A stretch of DNA of 63,302 nucleotides, taken from NCBI GenBank assembly GCA_031289755.1, contig JAITOU010000034.1:1-63302 (forward strand). Direction: 5' to 3'. This document shows positions 8,517-17,305 of the stretch, piece by piece. The translations under genes and the position numbers were made by a program. Below the pieces are notes generated by a model that did not search any database, was not told where the DNA came from, and saw nothing but the letters and a program-made list of their open reading frames with translations. Within the stretch, counting starts at the first letter, position 1. Each line of letters begins with the position of its first letter. This DNA is from Clostridiales bacterium. Its GTDB lineage: Bacteria > Bacillota > Clostridia > Christensenellales > JAISNN01.

Positions 8517-9638
8517 ATGTACTTATCCGAATACACAGGCTTCAAAATCCCGTCCATAAACGGACACAAAATGATTTCTTCTCTCATTCAAAAAAATATA
8601 ATACTCAAAGACGTCCGCGCAAAAGACGGCGAGATTACTTTTCGGGCAAAAAAAAATGAGAGTAAAAAGATAATTGCATTCTTCGGGGAAATATGCTATA
8701 CTTATAAAACAACCGGGGAGAGCGGGTTGCTTTTTTTGCTGAAATGTTTTTTGAAGAGAAAGGGGCTTATCGCCGGAATCCTCATACTTTGCACGGTTTT
8801 CGGGCTGATAAATTCCAGACTCAACGTCATCAAGGTCAACGGGTTAAAAACCGTCGATTACGCTTCTATCGTACGCATACTCGACGGCGCGGGCGTCAAA
8901 AAGGGCGTATATACCAAAAACATCGACAAAAAGCATTTGGAATATCTAATAACAAGCTCTATCGACAGAGTGGCTTTTGCGTCGGTCAAGATTTCCGGCA
9001 TGACGCTCATCGTCAATATTTACGAAGAATTGCCGCCGCCCGACCTGATAGATATGACCGACGACGTTCCGCTGACGGCGACAAAGGACGGCGTTGTCAC
9101 GCGTATAATTACCTTTCAGGGGACGCCCGTCGTCAAAATCGGCGAAGCGGTCAGAGCCGGAGATATGCTTATAGCCCCGATAGAGAATATCGGCGGAATA
9201 CCGATAGGACTCCGTGCCGTCGGCGACGTTTATGCAAAGGTATATTACAAGGGCGAAGTCGTCTTTTTTAAAGACAGGATAGTCACGGTCAGGACGGGCA
9301 ATTATAAGCTTGCGAGCGAAGTGCAAATATGCGGTCTGCGTATAGGCAACGCACCCGTTTCGCCTTATACAATCTACGACGAAGAGATTGAGCTTCAATA
9401 TCTTTCGCCGCTTCCCGTCAAGATAACGCGGCACCGCTATTACGAATTGAAAGCCGAAAAGATAAACTCGGTTTTTGAGGACGAGCTGCAAGACCTTATC
9501 AAAAGAGCCGCCGCTAAGGCAAGAGCGCAGCTTATGGACGGAGCGGAGATATCGGACGAATGGTACGTTATAAGAAATGACGCAGGCGGCGGCAAAACCG
9601 TTGAATATTATTATGAAACGGAGGAAAAAATATCATAA
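8517..9638 (+). CDS. yqfD: Sporulation protein YqfD
   Basis: This 373-residue protein has one transmembrane segment at about residues 82-100 (GLIAGILILCTVFGLINS) between an N-terminal cytoplasmic region and a large extracytoplasmic part. The part after the membrane segment contains a POTRA-like module, FNVIKV-type then VKKGVYTKN and VNIYEELPPP, as in YqfD/stage IV sporulation proteins. It acts at the forespore envelope in species where it was studied. It is the second gene of the yqfC-yqfD-phoH block and its end overlaps the region where phoH translation could begin. Confidence 0.88.
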   Translation: MYLSEYTGFKIPSINGHKMISSLIQKNIILKDVRAKDGEITFRAKKNESKKIIAFFGEICYTYKTTGESGLLFLLKCFLKRKGLIAGILILCTVFGLINSRLNVIKVNGLKTVDYASIVRILDGAGVKKGVYTKNIDKKHLEYLITSSIDRVAFASVKISGMTLIVNIYEELPPPDLIDMTDDVPLTATKDGVVTRIITFQGTPVVKIGEAVRAGDMLIAPIENIGGIPIGLRAVGDVYAKVYYKGEVVFFKDRIVTVRTGNYKLASEVQICGLRIGNAPVSPYTIYDEEIELQYLSPLPVKITRHRYYELKAEKINSVFEDELQDLIKRAAAKARAQLMDGAEISDEWYVIRNDAGGGKTVEYYYETEEKIS

Positions 9639-9660
9639 TACAGATTTATCGGGAGTAAGA

Positions 9661-10614
9661 TTGGATAACATTACGATACAATATCAGATTGACAATTTTG
9701 AGAATATAAAGACGCTGTTCGGCAATATCGACGAAAACATAAGGTTTTTGTCCGAATATTTTAACGTCAGCATATATTCCGGCGGCGATTCTTTCAAAAT
9801 TTCCGGCTCGAAGGAAAACGCGGAAAAAGCCGTCGAGGTCTTTAACGCTTTGACAAATTTTGTCCAACGCGGCGGACAGGCAAAAAAAAGCGACATAAAG
9901 ATGCTTATCGATATGTCGGACGACGGAACGCTTGACGAAATCGACAGTCTTTTTGAAGTCGTCGCGGTGACCGCTAAGGGCAAAAATATCAGATGCAAAA
10001 CCGTCGGTCAAAAAGCCTATATCCGCTCCGTCAAATACAATGACGTCTGTTTCGGGATAGGACCCGCCGGCACGGGCAAGACCTACCTTGCGGTCGCTTT
10101 GGCTGTAAAAGCCTACAAAAATAAAGAGGTCGAGAAGATTATTCTCACAAGACCGGCGGTGGAAGCGGGAGAAAAGCTCGGCTTTTTGCCGGGTGATTTG
10201 CAGGACAAGGTCGACCCTTATCTGATACCGCTTTTTGACGCCCTTCAAGAGATGTTCGGTTATGAGACCTATCAAAAGCTTTTGGAACGCGGCGCGATAG
10301 AGATAGCTCCGCTCGCATACATGAGAGGACGGACGCTTTCGGGAGCGTTTATCATACTCGACGAAGCGCAAAACGCGACGAGAGAACAGATGAAGATGTT
10401 TTTGACGAGAATGGGCGAGCATAGCAAGGTCATTGTGACGGGCGACGTCACCCAAACCGATTTGCCGCCCGAAAAATCCGGGCTTATCCACGCTATCGAG
10501 GTATTGCGCGGTATCGACAAAATCGGAATAGTCTATCTAACTCAAAAGGATGTCGTCAGACACGAATTGGTCAGAAAAATTATAAACGCATATGAGAATA
10601 ACGGCAAAAAGTAA
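9661..10614 (+). CDS. phoH: PhoH family ATPase (PhoH/YqfE-like)
   Basis: PhoH-like P-loop ATPases are related to helicase domains and are implicated in RNA metabolism; here the gene sits next to ybeY and era, as is usual. Visible motifs are an N-terminal region ending in SGGDSFKISGS, Walker A GPAGTGKTYLA, and Walker B FIILDEAQNATREQ, then GDVTQTDLP. I place the start at the TTG at 9661, six bases after GGGAG, which gives 317 residues and the usual N-terminus (NITIQYQIDNFEN). An ATG at 9616 in the same frame would overlap yqfD and lacks a ribosome binding site. An intrinsic terminator follows directly. Confidence 0.93.
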   Translation: MDNITIQYQIDNFENIKTLFGNIDENIRFLSEYFNVSIYSGGDSFKISGSKENAEKAVEVFNALTNFVQRGGQAKKSDIKMLIDMSDDGTLDEIDSLFEVVAVTAKGKNIRCKTVGQKAYIRSVKYNDVCFGIGPAGTGKTYLAVALAVKAYKNKEVEKIILTRPAVEAGEKLGFLPGDLQDKVDPYLIPLFDALQEMFGYETYQKLLERGAIEIAPLAYMRGRTLSGAFIILDEAQNATREQMKMFLTRMGEHSKVIVTGDVTQTDLPPEKSGLIHAIEVLRGIDKIGIVYLTQKDVVRHELVRKIINAYENNGKK

Positions 10615-10646
10615 CCGAAGCCGATTTTTGGGCTGTTCGGTTTTTT
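10613..10646 (+). terminator. Intrinsic terminator after phoH
   Basis: AACCGAAGCC pairs imperfectly with GGCTGTTCGGTT around a T-rich loop and is followed by a T run. It overlaps the phoH stop codon and separates phoH from pgpH. It may be leaky, since the same cluster continues downstream. Confidence 0.6.
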
Positions 10647-10685
10647 ACGGGGCTTAACGCCCGAATCGGAGGAAAAAAGATAAAA

Positions 10686-12134
10686 ATGGAAGCTAACAAT
10701 CTAAAAGACGAATATAAAACGAAATTCAAAAGCATAAAGACGGCAAACAAGAGTAAAAAGATAGCCTTAATTGTGCCGTATATGGGCGTAAGCCTTATTT
10801 TATCGTTTGCGTTTTGTTTGTTTTATTCGCTGTTTATACACAGGCAATTTTTTAACAAAAGCAATTATGTCGAAATAATCTCGATGTTTGCGGTGCTGGC
10901 GATAATGTTCGTGCTTTTGTTCGTCTACGAAAAATATGTGACGGGACAACGCGGCGACAAGCTCAAACCGCATTTGATATCCGCAGTCGTTTCTTTTGTC
11001 ACGCTTGCCTTATCGATATTTTTTATAAAGACCGTTTCGGAATTTTTTGTTCCGCTGATGTTTTTGTTTTTGGCGTGCGCGGCTCTCGTCAATACGCGAA
11101 GCGCGATGTTCAATCTCTTTGTCAACGCTTTCGCATTGTTTTTTATAATACTCAACAGCGGTATCTTTAACGAAAGCACGGCGTCTTACGGCGTTTTGTT
11201 CAACACGATAGCCGGCACGCTGACGGTTTTCGCGCTCAAATGGAATTATAAAAGGATAAATATCATCGTTTTAAATATCCTTTTAGGCTCGGTTGCGGCG
11301 GTTTTGGTCTATGTTTACGCCTTATTGACAAACGAGTTCGCCGAAAGCGAAGCTCTTTGGCTGCTCGTGTCGGTCGTATCGTCGGTCTTTCTCTTTATAT
11401 GTCTTTTGCCGCTCTTCGACAGAATGTTCGACGTTACGACGGATTTTAGAATAGCCGAATATCTGACCTTAAAAAATCCCGTTTTGAAGTATTTGAGAGA
11501 AAAAGCACCGGGGACGTACAACCATTCGCTCATTGTCGCCACCCTTGCCGAGAGCTGTGCCGAAGCGATAGGAGAAAATCCGCTCCTGGCGCGTGCCGCC
11601 GCCTATTATCATGACGTCGGCAAGACCAAAGCGCCGGAGTTTTTCAGCGAAAATCAATTTGACGGATACAATCCGCATGACGAGCTTATCCCCGAAGTCA
11701 GTGCGAGCAAGATAATCGCTCACACAAAAAACGGCGTGCAAATGCTCAAAGAAAAGCATTTCCCGGAAGAAATAATAAAAGCGGCAGAAGAACATCACGG
11801 CACTTCTCCCGTAAATTTCTTTTATAACAAGGCAAAAAACATGACGGAAGGCGGTCGTCTGTCGGCAGGCAACTATACTTACGACAACCAAAAACCGAGC
11901 AGCAAAATATCCGCGCTCATCATGATATGCGATACCGTCGAGTCGGCGGTCAGGGCAAATCAAAGCTCCGATATTCCCGAATTGATAAAAAAACTCGTAG
12001 ACGACAAAATCGCTCTCGGACAATTCTCCGAATGCGATATATCGCTCAAAGACATCGACATCATCGAACGCACGCTCTTGGATACGATACCGCAGGTCTT
12101 TCATTCCAGAGTGCGTTACGGAAGCTCCAAATAA
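10686..12134 (+). CDS. pgpH: Membrane HD-domain phosphodiesterase (PgpH-like), lacking the 7TMR-HDED domain
   Basis: The C-terminal half (about 255-470) is an HD domain with metal ligands visible as YNHSLIV (His280), HDVGK (309-313), His346 and EEHHG (369-372), matching PgpH/YqfF enzymes that hydrolyse c-di-AMP to pApA. The N-terminal half has about seven membrane segments from residue 27 to 245. At 482 residues it is much shorter than the roughly 700-residue family members, because the large extracytoplasmic 7TMR-HDED domain normally between TM1 and TM2 is absent. GGAGG precedes the ATG. The position between phoH and ybeY is the conserved one. c-di-AMP controls potassium uptake in Bacillota, which connects it to the Trk/Kdp genes further on (inference). 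Confidence 0.85.
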   Translation: MEANNLKDEYKTKFKSIKTANKSKKIALIVPYMGVSLILSFAFCLFYSLFIHRQFFNKSNYVEIISMFAVLAIMFVLLFVYEKYVTGQRGDKLKPHLISAVVSFVTLALSIFFIKTVSEFFVPLMFLFLACAALVNTRSAMFNLFVNAFALFFIILNSGIFNESTASYGVLFNTIAGTLTVFALKWNYKRINIIVLNILLGSVAAVLVYVYALLTNEFAESEALWLLVSVVSSVFLFICLLPLFDRMFDVTTDFRIAEYLTLKNPVLKYLREKAPGTYNHSLIVATLAESCAEAIGENPLLARAAAYYHDVGKTKAPEFFSENQFDGYNPHDELIPEVSASKIIAHTKNGVQMLKEKHFPEEIIKAAEEHHGTSPVNFFYNKAKNMTEGGRLSAGNYTYDNQKPSSKISALIMICDTVESAVRANQSSDIPELIKKLVDDKIALGQFSECDISLKDIDIIERTLLDTIPQVFHSRVRYGSSK

Positions 12135-12145
12135 TAAGGAAAGCT

Positions 12146-12616
12146 ATGGTTTTTTTAAATGATTTTCCGCCGGAATTTAGCGGCGATATAAATGACGTTT
12201 ATGCGGCTGCGCTCAAATATTTCAAACAGCGCGACGTATTAGAAGTGTATCTCGGCGGCGTCACGAAAAGCGGTATCAAAAAAATCAACAAAAAAACAAG
12301 GGGCGTAGACGCCGTGACCGACGTCTTGTCCTATCCGAATCTTTCCGCCGTAGAATTTCCTTTAAAAAAAAGCGACTACAAAAACGATATCAATATGGAA
12401 ACGGGCAAAGTTATGCTGGGCGAGATATTGATTTGTCTTGACAGGATGAAGGAGCAAGCGGAGCAATTCGGACACACGGCGCAAAGAGAATGCTGTTATC
12501 TTTTTTTGCACGGGCTTTTGCACCTTTTCGGCTTTGACCACGAAGACGATGCGGACAAGGATAGGATGCGCCGCGCCGAAGAAGATATCCTGTCGTCTTT
12601 AAACATCTTGCGCTGA
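12146..12616 (+). CDS. ybeY: Endoribonuclease / rRNA maturation factor YbeY
   Basis: YbeY is a zinc-dependent endoribonuclease involved in 16S rRNA 3'-end maturation and ribosome quality control. The metal motif HGLLHLFGFDH lies near the C-terminus, and DAVTDVLSYP forms the preceding conserved strand. At 156 residues it has normal length. The start is the ATG at 12146 preceded by AAGGAAAG. It follows pgpH by 11 bases and precedes era by 60, as in other Bacillota, except that dgkA and cdd, often found between ybeY and era, are missing here. Confidence 0.93.
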   Translation: MVFLNDFPPEFSGDINDVYAAALKYFKQRDVLEVYLGGVTKSGIKKINKKTRGVDAVTDVLSYPNLSAVEFPLKKSDYKNDINMETGKVMLGEILICLDRMKEQAEQFGHTAQRECCYLFLHGLLHLFGFDHEDDADKDRMRRAEEDILSSLNILR

Positions 12617-12676
12617 TTATGACCGCAAAATGCGGCAAAAAAATAACCGGTAATTCCGGCAATAAGGATTTTTAAA

Positions 12677-13570
12677 ATGTACAAATCTTGTTTTATCTCT
12701 ATTATAGGCAAACCGAACGCAGGCAAATCTACGCTTTTGAACGCTTTTGTAGGCGAGAAGGTATCGATTGTTTCTTGGCGTCCGCAGACCACGCGCAATA
12801 TTATCACCGGGATTATGCACGGAGACGATTATCAGATAGTTTTTCTCGACACGCCCGGCTTGCAGCAGGGCAAAAGTATGCTCAACGAATATATGTCCAA
12901 AAGCGTCAGGTCGGCGTCCGAAGATGCAGACGGCATAATCTATGTAGTTGACGGCTCTAAGCCTATCGGCGAAGACGAATACAGATTGATAAAAAAATAT
13001 TCCGAAGCCAAAACGCCCCTTATCGTCGTCGTCAACAAAACCGACGAAGCCGACAAGGAAAGGCTTGTCAATAATATGTTGAGATTTAACGATTTTGATA
13101 AACTCACCGCCGTCGTCCCCGTTTCGGCGCGAAACGGCAACAATGTAGACGCTTTAAAACAAGAGGTCAAAAAGCTTTTGAAGGAAGGCGAGAGATATTA
13201 TTCCGAAGATATGATAACCGACAAAACTCTCCGCTTTATGGCTCAGGAAATTATCAGAGAAAAGGCTCTCAAATACTTAGATAAAGAAATTCCGCACGGA
13301 ATCGGCGTATCGGTCACGCGTTACGAACTGAGAGAAAGCGGCTTAGCCGACATAGAAGTCGATATAATAGCGGTTAAACAGAGTCATAAGCCTATAATTA
13401 TAGGCAAAAACGGCGAAATGCTCAAAAAAATAGCCACCGCCGCCAGAGAAGACATCGAAAAACTGTCGGGAGAAAAGGTCTTTTTGAGAATTTGGGTAAA
13501 GGTCAGAGAGGATTGGCAGGACAATTATAATATCATCAAAGAATTAGGCTACGACAAGACGGAAATATAA
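12677..13570 (+). CDS. era: GTPase Era
   Basis: Era is a membrane-associated GTPase that binds the 3' end of 16S rRNA during 30S assembly. The 297-residue protein has G1 GKPNAGKSTLL, the switch region around RPQTTRN, G3 DTPGL, G4 NKTD and a C-terminal KH domain (IIIGKNGEMLKKI). Length and domain order are normal. The gene ends five bases before the stop of the convergent hydrolase gene, with no clear terminator between. recO, which commonly follows era, is not present. Confidence 0.96.
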   Translation: MYKSCFISIIGKPNAGKSTLLNAFVGEKVSIVSWRPQTTRNIITGIMHGDDYQIVFLDTPGLQQGKSMLNEYMSKSVRSASEDADGIIYVVDGSKPIGEDEYRLIKKYSEAKTPLIVVVNKTDEADKERLVNNMLRFNDFDKLTAVVPVSARNGNNVDALKQEVKKLLKEGERYYSEDMITDKTLRFMAQEIIREKALKYLDKEIPHGIGVSVTRYELRESGLADIEVDIIAVKQSHKPIIIGKNGEMLKKIATAAREDIEKLSGEKVFLRIWVKVREDWQDNYNIIKELGYDKTEI

Positions 13571-13575
13571 TAATA

Positions 13576-14487
13576 TCACGGCTTAACGTCGGTAATAAAA
13601 TCAAGAGCTTCTTTTATAGCTTCCTTTGCGACCTTCATACATTGACCTACGGGAAAGGCGTGTATAGCTGATTTGCCCTGACCGTGATAATGACCGTATT
13701 GTATTCCTAAGCCTTTGAGCTTTTCGATGAGCGCGAAGCTCTGAAAGCGCAAAGCGTCGCGTTCTCCCGTGATGACAAATGTCGGCGGCAAGTCGGAATC
13801 CAAAAATCTTATCGGTGAAAGATAGAGCGATTCGGCATCGTTTCTAAGGATTTCGGCAGGCAAATCGGCGTAAGCCGCGAGATATTCTCTTATATACGGA
13901 TAACCGCAATCGAGCGCGTCGCGAACGTCGAACAGACCGCATATCGGCATAATGCTTTTAAATTTTAAGTCTTTCGATTCTTCGGGAAGCGTGAAGTAGT
14001 CCTTGTAGCCGTCGTTTACCGATATCGCGCCGACGGTCAAGGCGAGAGTACCGCCTGCGGATTCGCCGCCTGTATGAATATTTTCCGTATCGATATTGTA
14101 TTTTTCGGCGTTTTGCTTCAAAAATGCCAGAGCCTTATAGATATTGACGACAGGCTCGGGGAAGCGGTAAGCCGGTGCAAGACCGTAAAATATTCCGACG
14201 GTAAAAAAGCCCCTTGCGGCGATATTTGACAGAATGGCTCTGCGGTAATCGGGCGCGCCCGATACAAAGCCGCCGCCGTGTATATAGAGAAAAACGGGCA
14301 GCTTTTCTCCCGTACGGTTCTTTGGCTCACAGGTATTTAAGTAGAGCTTAGGGTCTTGGCAATAACGTATTTTGTTTGTAAATTTTACGTTTGAAGAGCC
14401 GCCGAGCTTGTAGACCGTGTGACCGAATAAAAATTCGCTGACAACACAAAAGGTCTTAGAAAATAAATATGCCGCAGATTTTTTCAT
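13576..14487 (-). CDS. Alpha/beta hydrolase (HSL/Aes-like esterase)
   Basis: This is a 303-residue esterase of the hormone-sensitive-lipase group. The oxyanion motif HGGGF (about 70), nucleophile elbow GESAGG, acidic residue in ITGERDAL and histidine in SAIHAFP give a complete catalytic triad. Residues 1-22 are hydrophobic and may anchor it or act as a signal. GGAGA precedes the ATG and a good promoter lies upstream. It probably cleaves short acyl esters; the substrate cannot be inferred. It is a single gene inserted between era and the leu region. Confidence 0.85.
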   Translation of the reverse strand: MKKSAAYLFSKTFCVVSEFLFGHTVYKLGGSSNVKFTNKIRYCQDPKLYLNTCEPKNRTGEKLPVFLYIHGGGFVSGAPDYRRAILSNIAARGFFTVGIFYGLAPAYRFPEPVVNIYKALAFLKQNAEKYNIDTENIHTGGESAGGTLALTVGAISVNDGYKDYFTLPEESKDLKFKSIMPICGLFDVRDALDCGYPYIREYLAAYADLPAEILRNDAESLYLSPIRFLDSDLPPTFVITGERDALRFQSFALIEKLKGLGIQYGHYHGQGKSAIHAFPVGQCMKVAKEAIKEALDFITDVKP

Positions 14488-14522
14488 GTTTTCTCCGTAT
14501 TTATTGTACCGTTTTTTCTTTG

Positions 14523-14552
14523 ATTATATCTTAAAACATGAGAATTTGTCAA
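14523..14552 (-). promoter_or_regulatory. Predicted sigma-A promoter for the hydrolase gene
   Basis: On the minus strand TTGACA (14547-14552), an 18-base spacer and TATAAT (14523-14528) lie 35 bases ahead of the hydrolase start. Confidence 0.7.
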
Positions 14553-14634
14553 ATATTTATCAGACTTATCCTAAAACCGTAACCGCCATAATCAACTTAA
14601 CATTAAAAAATTTTAATATACAGAGGTAAAACAT

Positions 14635-15174
14635 ATGGAAGAAACCGAATTACTCGACCGTGCAAAATATTACATAGACAGCCTTGCACGCGGTATCGAC
14701 CCGATAAGCGGAAAGGAAATGCCCGACGACGAGCTGTTAAACAACGTCAAAATGTCGCGCTGCTTTTTTTATGTCTCGGATGTTTTGGGGCGCGTCATAG
14801 AGAGAGGCGGCGTGACACAAAAAGTTAAAAGAGCCGGTCTATGCGAATTTGCTCTCAGCGACGAGCAAAAGGCGCGCATAAAGCTTTCCGAAACGCCTTT
14901 GCCGATAACAAATTTTGTCAAAGAAATCAACGAAGTGATAAATCAAGAAGAATACAAGAAGCTTTCGTATAATACCGTTTTGGATTATCTCATCTCCGAA
15001 GGATATCTGGTCGTGCGCCAGGAATTTGGCGGCGATATCAAATGTCCCACCGAAAAGGGCGTCGCTCTCGGCATAATCAGAGAAAAGCGCGAATACCAAA
15101 ACAAAACGTCCTACGTCAACGTCTACAATGTCAACGCACAGAGATTTATAGTGGATAATTTAAATCAAATGTAG
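14635..15174 (+). CDS. Uncharacterised conserved-looking cytoplasmic protein
   Basis: This is a 179-residue soluble protein with no signal or membrane segments. The first 60 residues (AKYYIDSLARGIDPISG, then SRCFFYVSDVLGRVIE) have the look of a small domain I have seen in hypothetical proteins of Bacillota, sometimes attached to other modules. The second half (TVLDYLISEGYLV, then PTEKGVALGI) resembles a winged-helix segment. AGAGG precedes the ATG. It stands alone between a minus-strand hydrolase and the leucine operon leader. A DNA-binding role is a guess. Confidence 0.65.
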   Translation: MEETELLDRAKYYIDSLARGIDPISGKEMPDDELLNNVKMSRCFFYVSDVLGRVIERGGVTQKVKRAGLCEFALSDEQKARIKLSETPLPITNFVKEINEVINQEEYKKLSYNTVLDYLISEGYLVVRQEFGGDIKCPTEKGVALGIIREKREYQNKTSYVNVYNVNAQRFIVDNLNQM

Positions 15175-15235
15175 TGCGTTCTCATATGAATGCACCGCGC
15201 CGAAGCGGATATCTCTAAAATAATCTCAAAAACGT

Positions 15236-15264
15236 TTGACAATATTTTGAATTTAATGTATCAT
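15236..15264 (+). promoter_or_regulatory. Sigma-A promoter of the leucine operon
   Basis: TTGACA (15236-15241), a 17-base spacer and TATCAT (15259-15264) lie immediately before the T-box leader. Confidence 0.75.
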
Positions 15265-15490
15265 GTACACAATAAAGGCGCTTGAAACAGACTTTCTCAT
15301 CTGTTGAGCCGTCCGAAGAACGGCGATTTTTTGCTTATTAGAACGGACCGTTTGAACCCTTTGCGTAAATAAGGACTTTTAAAGAGGCATTTGTCTTATC
15401 GTTTTAAGATATCGGCAAATGCAATTTGAGTGGTACCGCGGAAATCTTTCGTCTCAAAGCCGATTATCGGCTTTGAGATTTTTTATTACA
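15265..15490 (+). promoter_or_regulatory. T-box leader, presumably responding to tRNA-Leu
   Basis: The leader contains the conserved T-box sequence GAGTGGTACCGCGG (15428-15441), which forms the antiterminator bulge pairing with the acceptor end of uncharged tRNA. A terminator hairpin with a T run follows. Upstream is a Stem I-like region with CATCTGTTGAGCCGTCC and AACGGACCG, and then a further stem. The amino-acid specificity is inferred from leuA downstream, because I could not place the specifier codon with confidence. Confidence 0.9.
15452..15486 (+). terminator. T-box terminator hairpin
   Basis: TCTCAAAGCCGAT pairs with ATCGGCTTTGAGA and is followed by TTTTTT. The 5' arm is alternatively available for the antiterminator, which is the regulatory switch. 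Confidence 0.88.
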
Positions 15491-15520
15491 GCAAATACCG
15501 CGCAAACCGCGGAAATCACC

Positions 15521-15555
15521 GCATAGTATTCTACCGAAACCGAAATACGGGAGTA
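15521..15555. repeat. Palindromic intergenic repeat, degenerate copy
   Basis: The left arm GCATAGTATTCT matches the family consensus. The right side is degraded (GAGTATTAC), as in the copy at 18569. It lies between the T-box terminator and leuA. Confidence 0.45.
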
Positions 15556-15591
15556 TTACATTCGGCAATACGTCATAAGGAGATTGTGAAT

Positions 15592-17097
15592 ATGAAGCAT
15601 TTAAAAATTTTTGATACGACCTTACGCGACGGCGAACAGTCGCCGGGTTGCAGTATGCACATCAACGAAAAAATCGAGCTTGCGCTGCAATTGGAAAAGC
15701 TTAAAGTCGATATTATAGAAGCCGGCTTTGCCGCCTCGTCGGAAGGCGATTTTAATTCCATAGCGACAATTGCCGAAAGGATAAAGGATTGTACGGTCGC
15801 AAGCCTTTCGCGTGCGTTAATCGCCGATATCGATAAGTCTTATCAGGCTATAAAGAAAGCCGTGTCGCCGAGGATACACATTTTTTTAGCGACAAGCCCT
15901 TTGCATATGCAATACAAGCTCAAAATGTCCGAGGAAGATGTATTGAAGCGGATAGAAGAAAGCGTCAAATACGCAAAAACAAAGGTGAGCGACGTGGAGT
16001 TTTCGGCGGAGGACGCGAGCCGAAGCGACAGGGCTTTTTTGGCAAAGGCTTTTGAGGCGGCGATAAGGAGCGGAGCGACGGTCATCAATATGCCCGATAC
16101 GGTCGGTTATTGTACGCCTAACGAGATGTATTCCTTAGCGCGTTTTATCAAGGAAAATGTCAAAGGTGCGGACAAGGTGGATTTGTCAGCGCATAACCAC
16201 AACGACCTTGGGTTAGGAGTCGCAAATACTTTGGCTATGATAGAAGCGGGTATTACGCAGGCGGAATGCACCGTGAACGGTATCGGCGAGCGCGCCGGAA
16301 ACGCTTCCTTAGAAGAGATTGTCATGGCGGTCAATACGCGCCCATATCTCTACAATGCCGAAACCCGTATAAAGACAAAGGAGATATATAAGACCTGCAA
16401 GCTCGTTTCTAATATTATCGGCGTCAATATACATCCGACAAAGCCGATAGTCGGCGCGAACGCTTTTGCGCACGAGTCGGGAATACATCAGCACGGCGTT
16501 TTGGCAAAGAAAGAAACCTATGAGATTTTATCGCCCGAAGCCGTAGGTATTCCCGAAAACAAAATCGTTCTCGGTAAGCACAGCGGAATGCACGCCTTTG
16601 CCGAGCATCTTGCGGATATGGGCTATCACGAGATAAGCGGTGAAAAATTGCAGGAATTATTCGGAGAGTTTAAGCGTCTTTGCGACGTCAAAAAAAGTGT
16701 CTCAAACAAGGACATCGAAGCTCTTTTGACAAATAAAAGTCTTGAAAAAAATCTCTTATATTCTCTCGAAAACTTTGTCATCAACTGCAAAAAAGGCAAT
16801 GCCTACGCCGCCGTCAGTATAAAATGCGGCGGAGATGCCGTCAAAACGGTCATACAGGACGGTGACGGACCTATCGACAGCGCGTTTCTCGCCGTAGACA
16901 GAATAGTCGGAAAAAGCTTTGTGCTGACCGATTACGGAGTGCAGTCGGTCACGGAAGGACAAGACGCTCTCGGTGAAAGCTATGTCAGGCTCGGCTTAGA
17001 GGGCGGCGAATCGGTCATCGGCAGGGGCGTGTCTACCGACGTGATAGAGAGCGGTATTTTGGCGTATATCGACGCCGTCAATAAGCTTCTCGCATAA
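15592..17097 (+). CDS. leuA: 2-isopropylmalate synthase
   Basis: LeuA condenses acetyl-CoA with 2-oxoisovalerate, the first committed step of leucine synthesis. The N-terminal TIM barrel begins with DTTLRDGEQSPG, and the metal ligands lie in SAHNHNDLGLG and NGIGERAGNA. Residues about 370-500 form the C-terminal leucine-binding regulatory domain, so feedback inhibition is expected. Length is 501 residues, normal for the family. The chosen ATG follows AAGGAG at 15578-15583. A longer reading with an upstream start would run through the T-box and is rejected. The T-box leader controls it. Confidence 0.95.
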   Translation: MKHLKIFDTTLRDGEQSPGCSMHINEKIELALQLEKLKVDIIEAGFAASSEGDFNSIATIAERIKDCTVASLSRALIADIDKSYQAIKKAVSPRIHIFLATSPLHMQYKLKMSEEDVLKRIEESVKYAKTKVSDVEFSAEDASRSDRAFLAKAFEAAIRSGATVINMPDTVGYCTPNEMYSLARFIKENVKGADKVDLSAHNHNDLGLGVANTLAMIEAGITQAECTVNGIGERAGNASLEEIVMAVNTRPYLYNAETRIKTKEIYKTCKLVSNIIGVNIHPTKPIVGANAFAHESGIHQHGVLAKKETYEILSPEAVGIPENKIVLGKHSGMHAFAEHLADMGYHEISGEKLQELFGEFKRLCDVKKSVSNKDIEALLTNKSLEKNLLYSLENFVINCKKGNAYAAVSIKCGGDAVKTVIQDGDGPIDSAFLAVDRIVGKSFVLTDYGVQSVTEGQDALGESYVRLGLEGGESVIGRGVSTDVIESGILAYIDAVNKLLA

Positions 17098-17130
17098 ATC
17101 GCCGCATTGCGGCAATACTCTTCCGCTTCA

Positions 17131-17163
17131 AGTATTCTCTAAAAGGTCTATTAATCGAATACT
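17131..17163. repeat. Palindromic intergenic repeat copy between leuA and leuC
   Basis: AGTATTCTCTAAAA and, in inverted orientation, GAATACT frame a short loop. Only the outer seven bases are perfectly paired, so this is a weak member of the family. Confidence 0.4.
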
Positions 17164-17191
17164 TTACACGGAAAAAGCATTTTTTTAACGG

Positions 17192-17215
17192 AATTTTCAA
17201 TCAAAATTGAAAATT
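17192..17215. repeat. Perfect inverted repeat upstream of leuC
   Basis: AATTTTCAAT and ATTGAAAATT are perfect 10-base arms around CAAA. There is no T run, so it is not a typical terminator. It lies about 90 bases ahead of leuC, inside the leuA-leuC gap, and could be an operator or an mRNA-stability hairpin. Confidence 0.5.
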
Positions 17216-17305
17216 ATATAAATAAACTTAACCTAAAACAATAATCGGGCGAAGCGTAAAAAATCTTTGCGTAACTATCGCCTTTAAAAAGCACGGAGAT
17301 ACATT

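Noticed and set aside
15430-15591. Longer leuA protein starting upstream at 15430.
   Set aside because: It would be translated from the T-box antiterminator and terminator. The ATG at 15592 has an ideal AAGGAG and the usual N-terminus.
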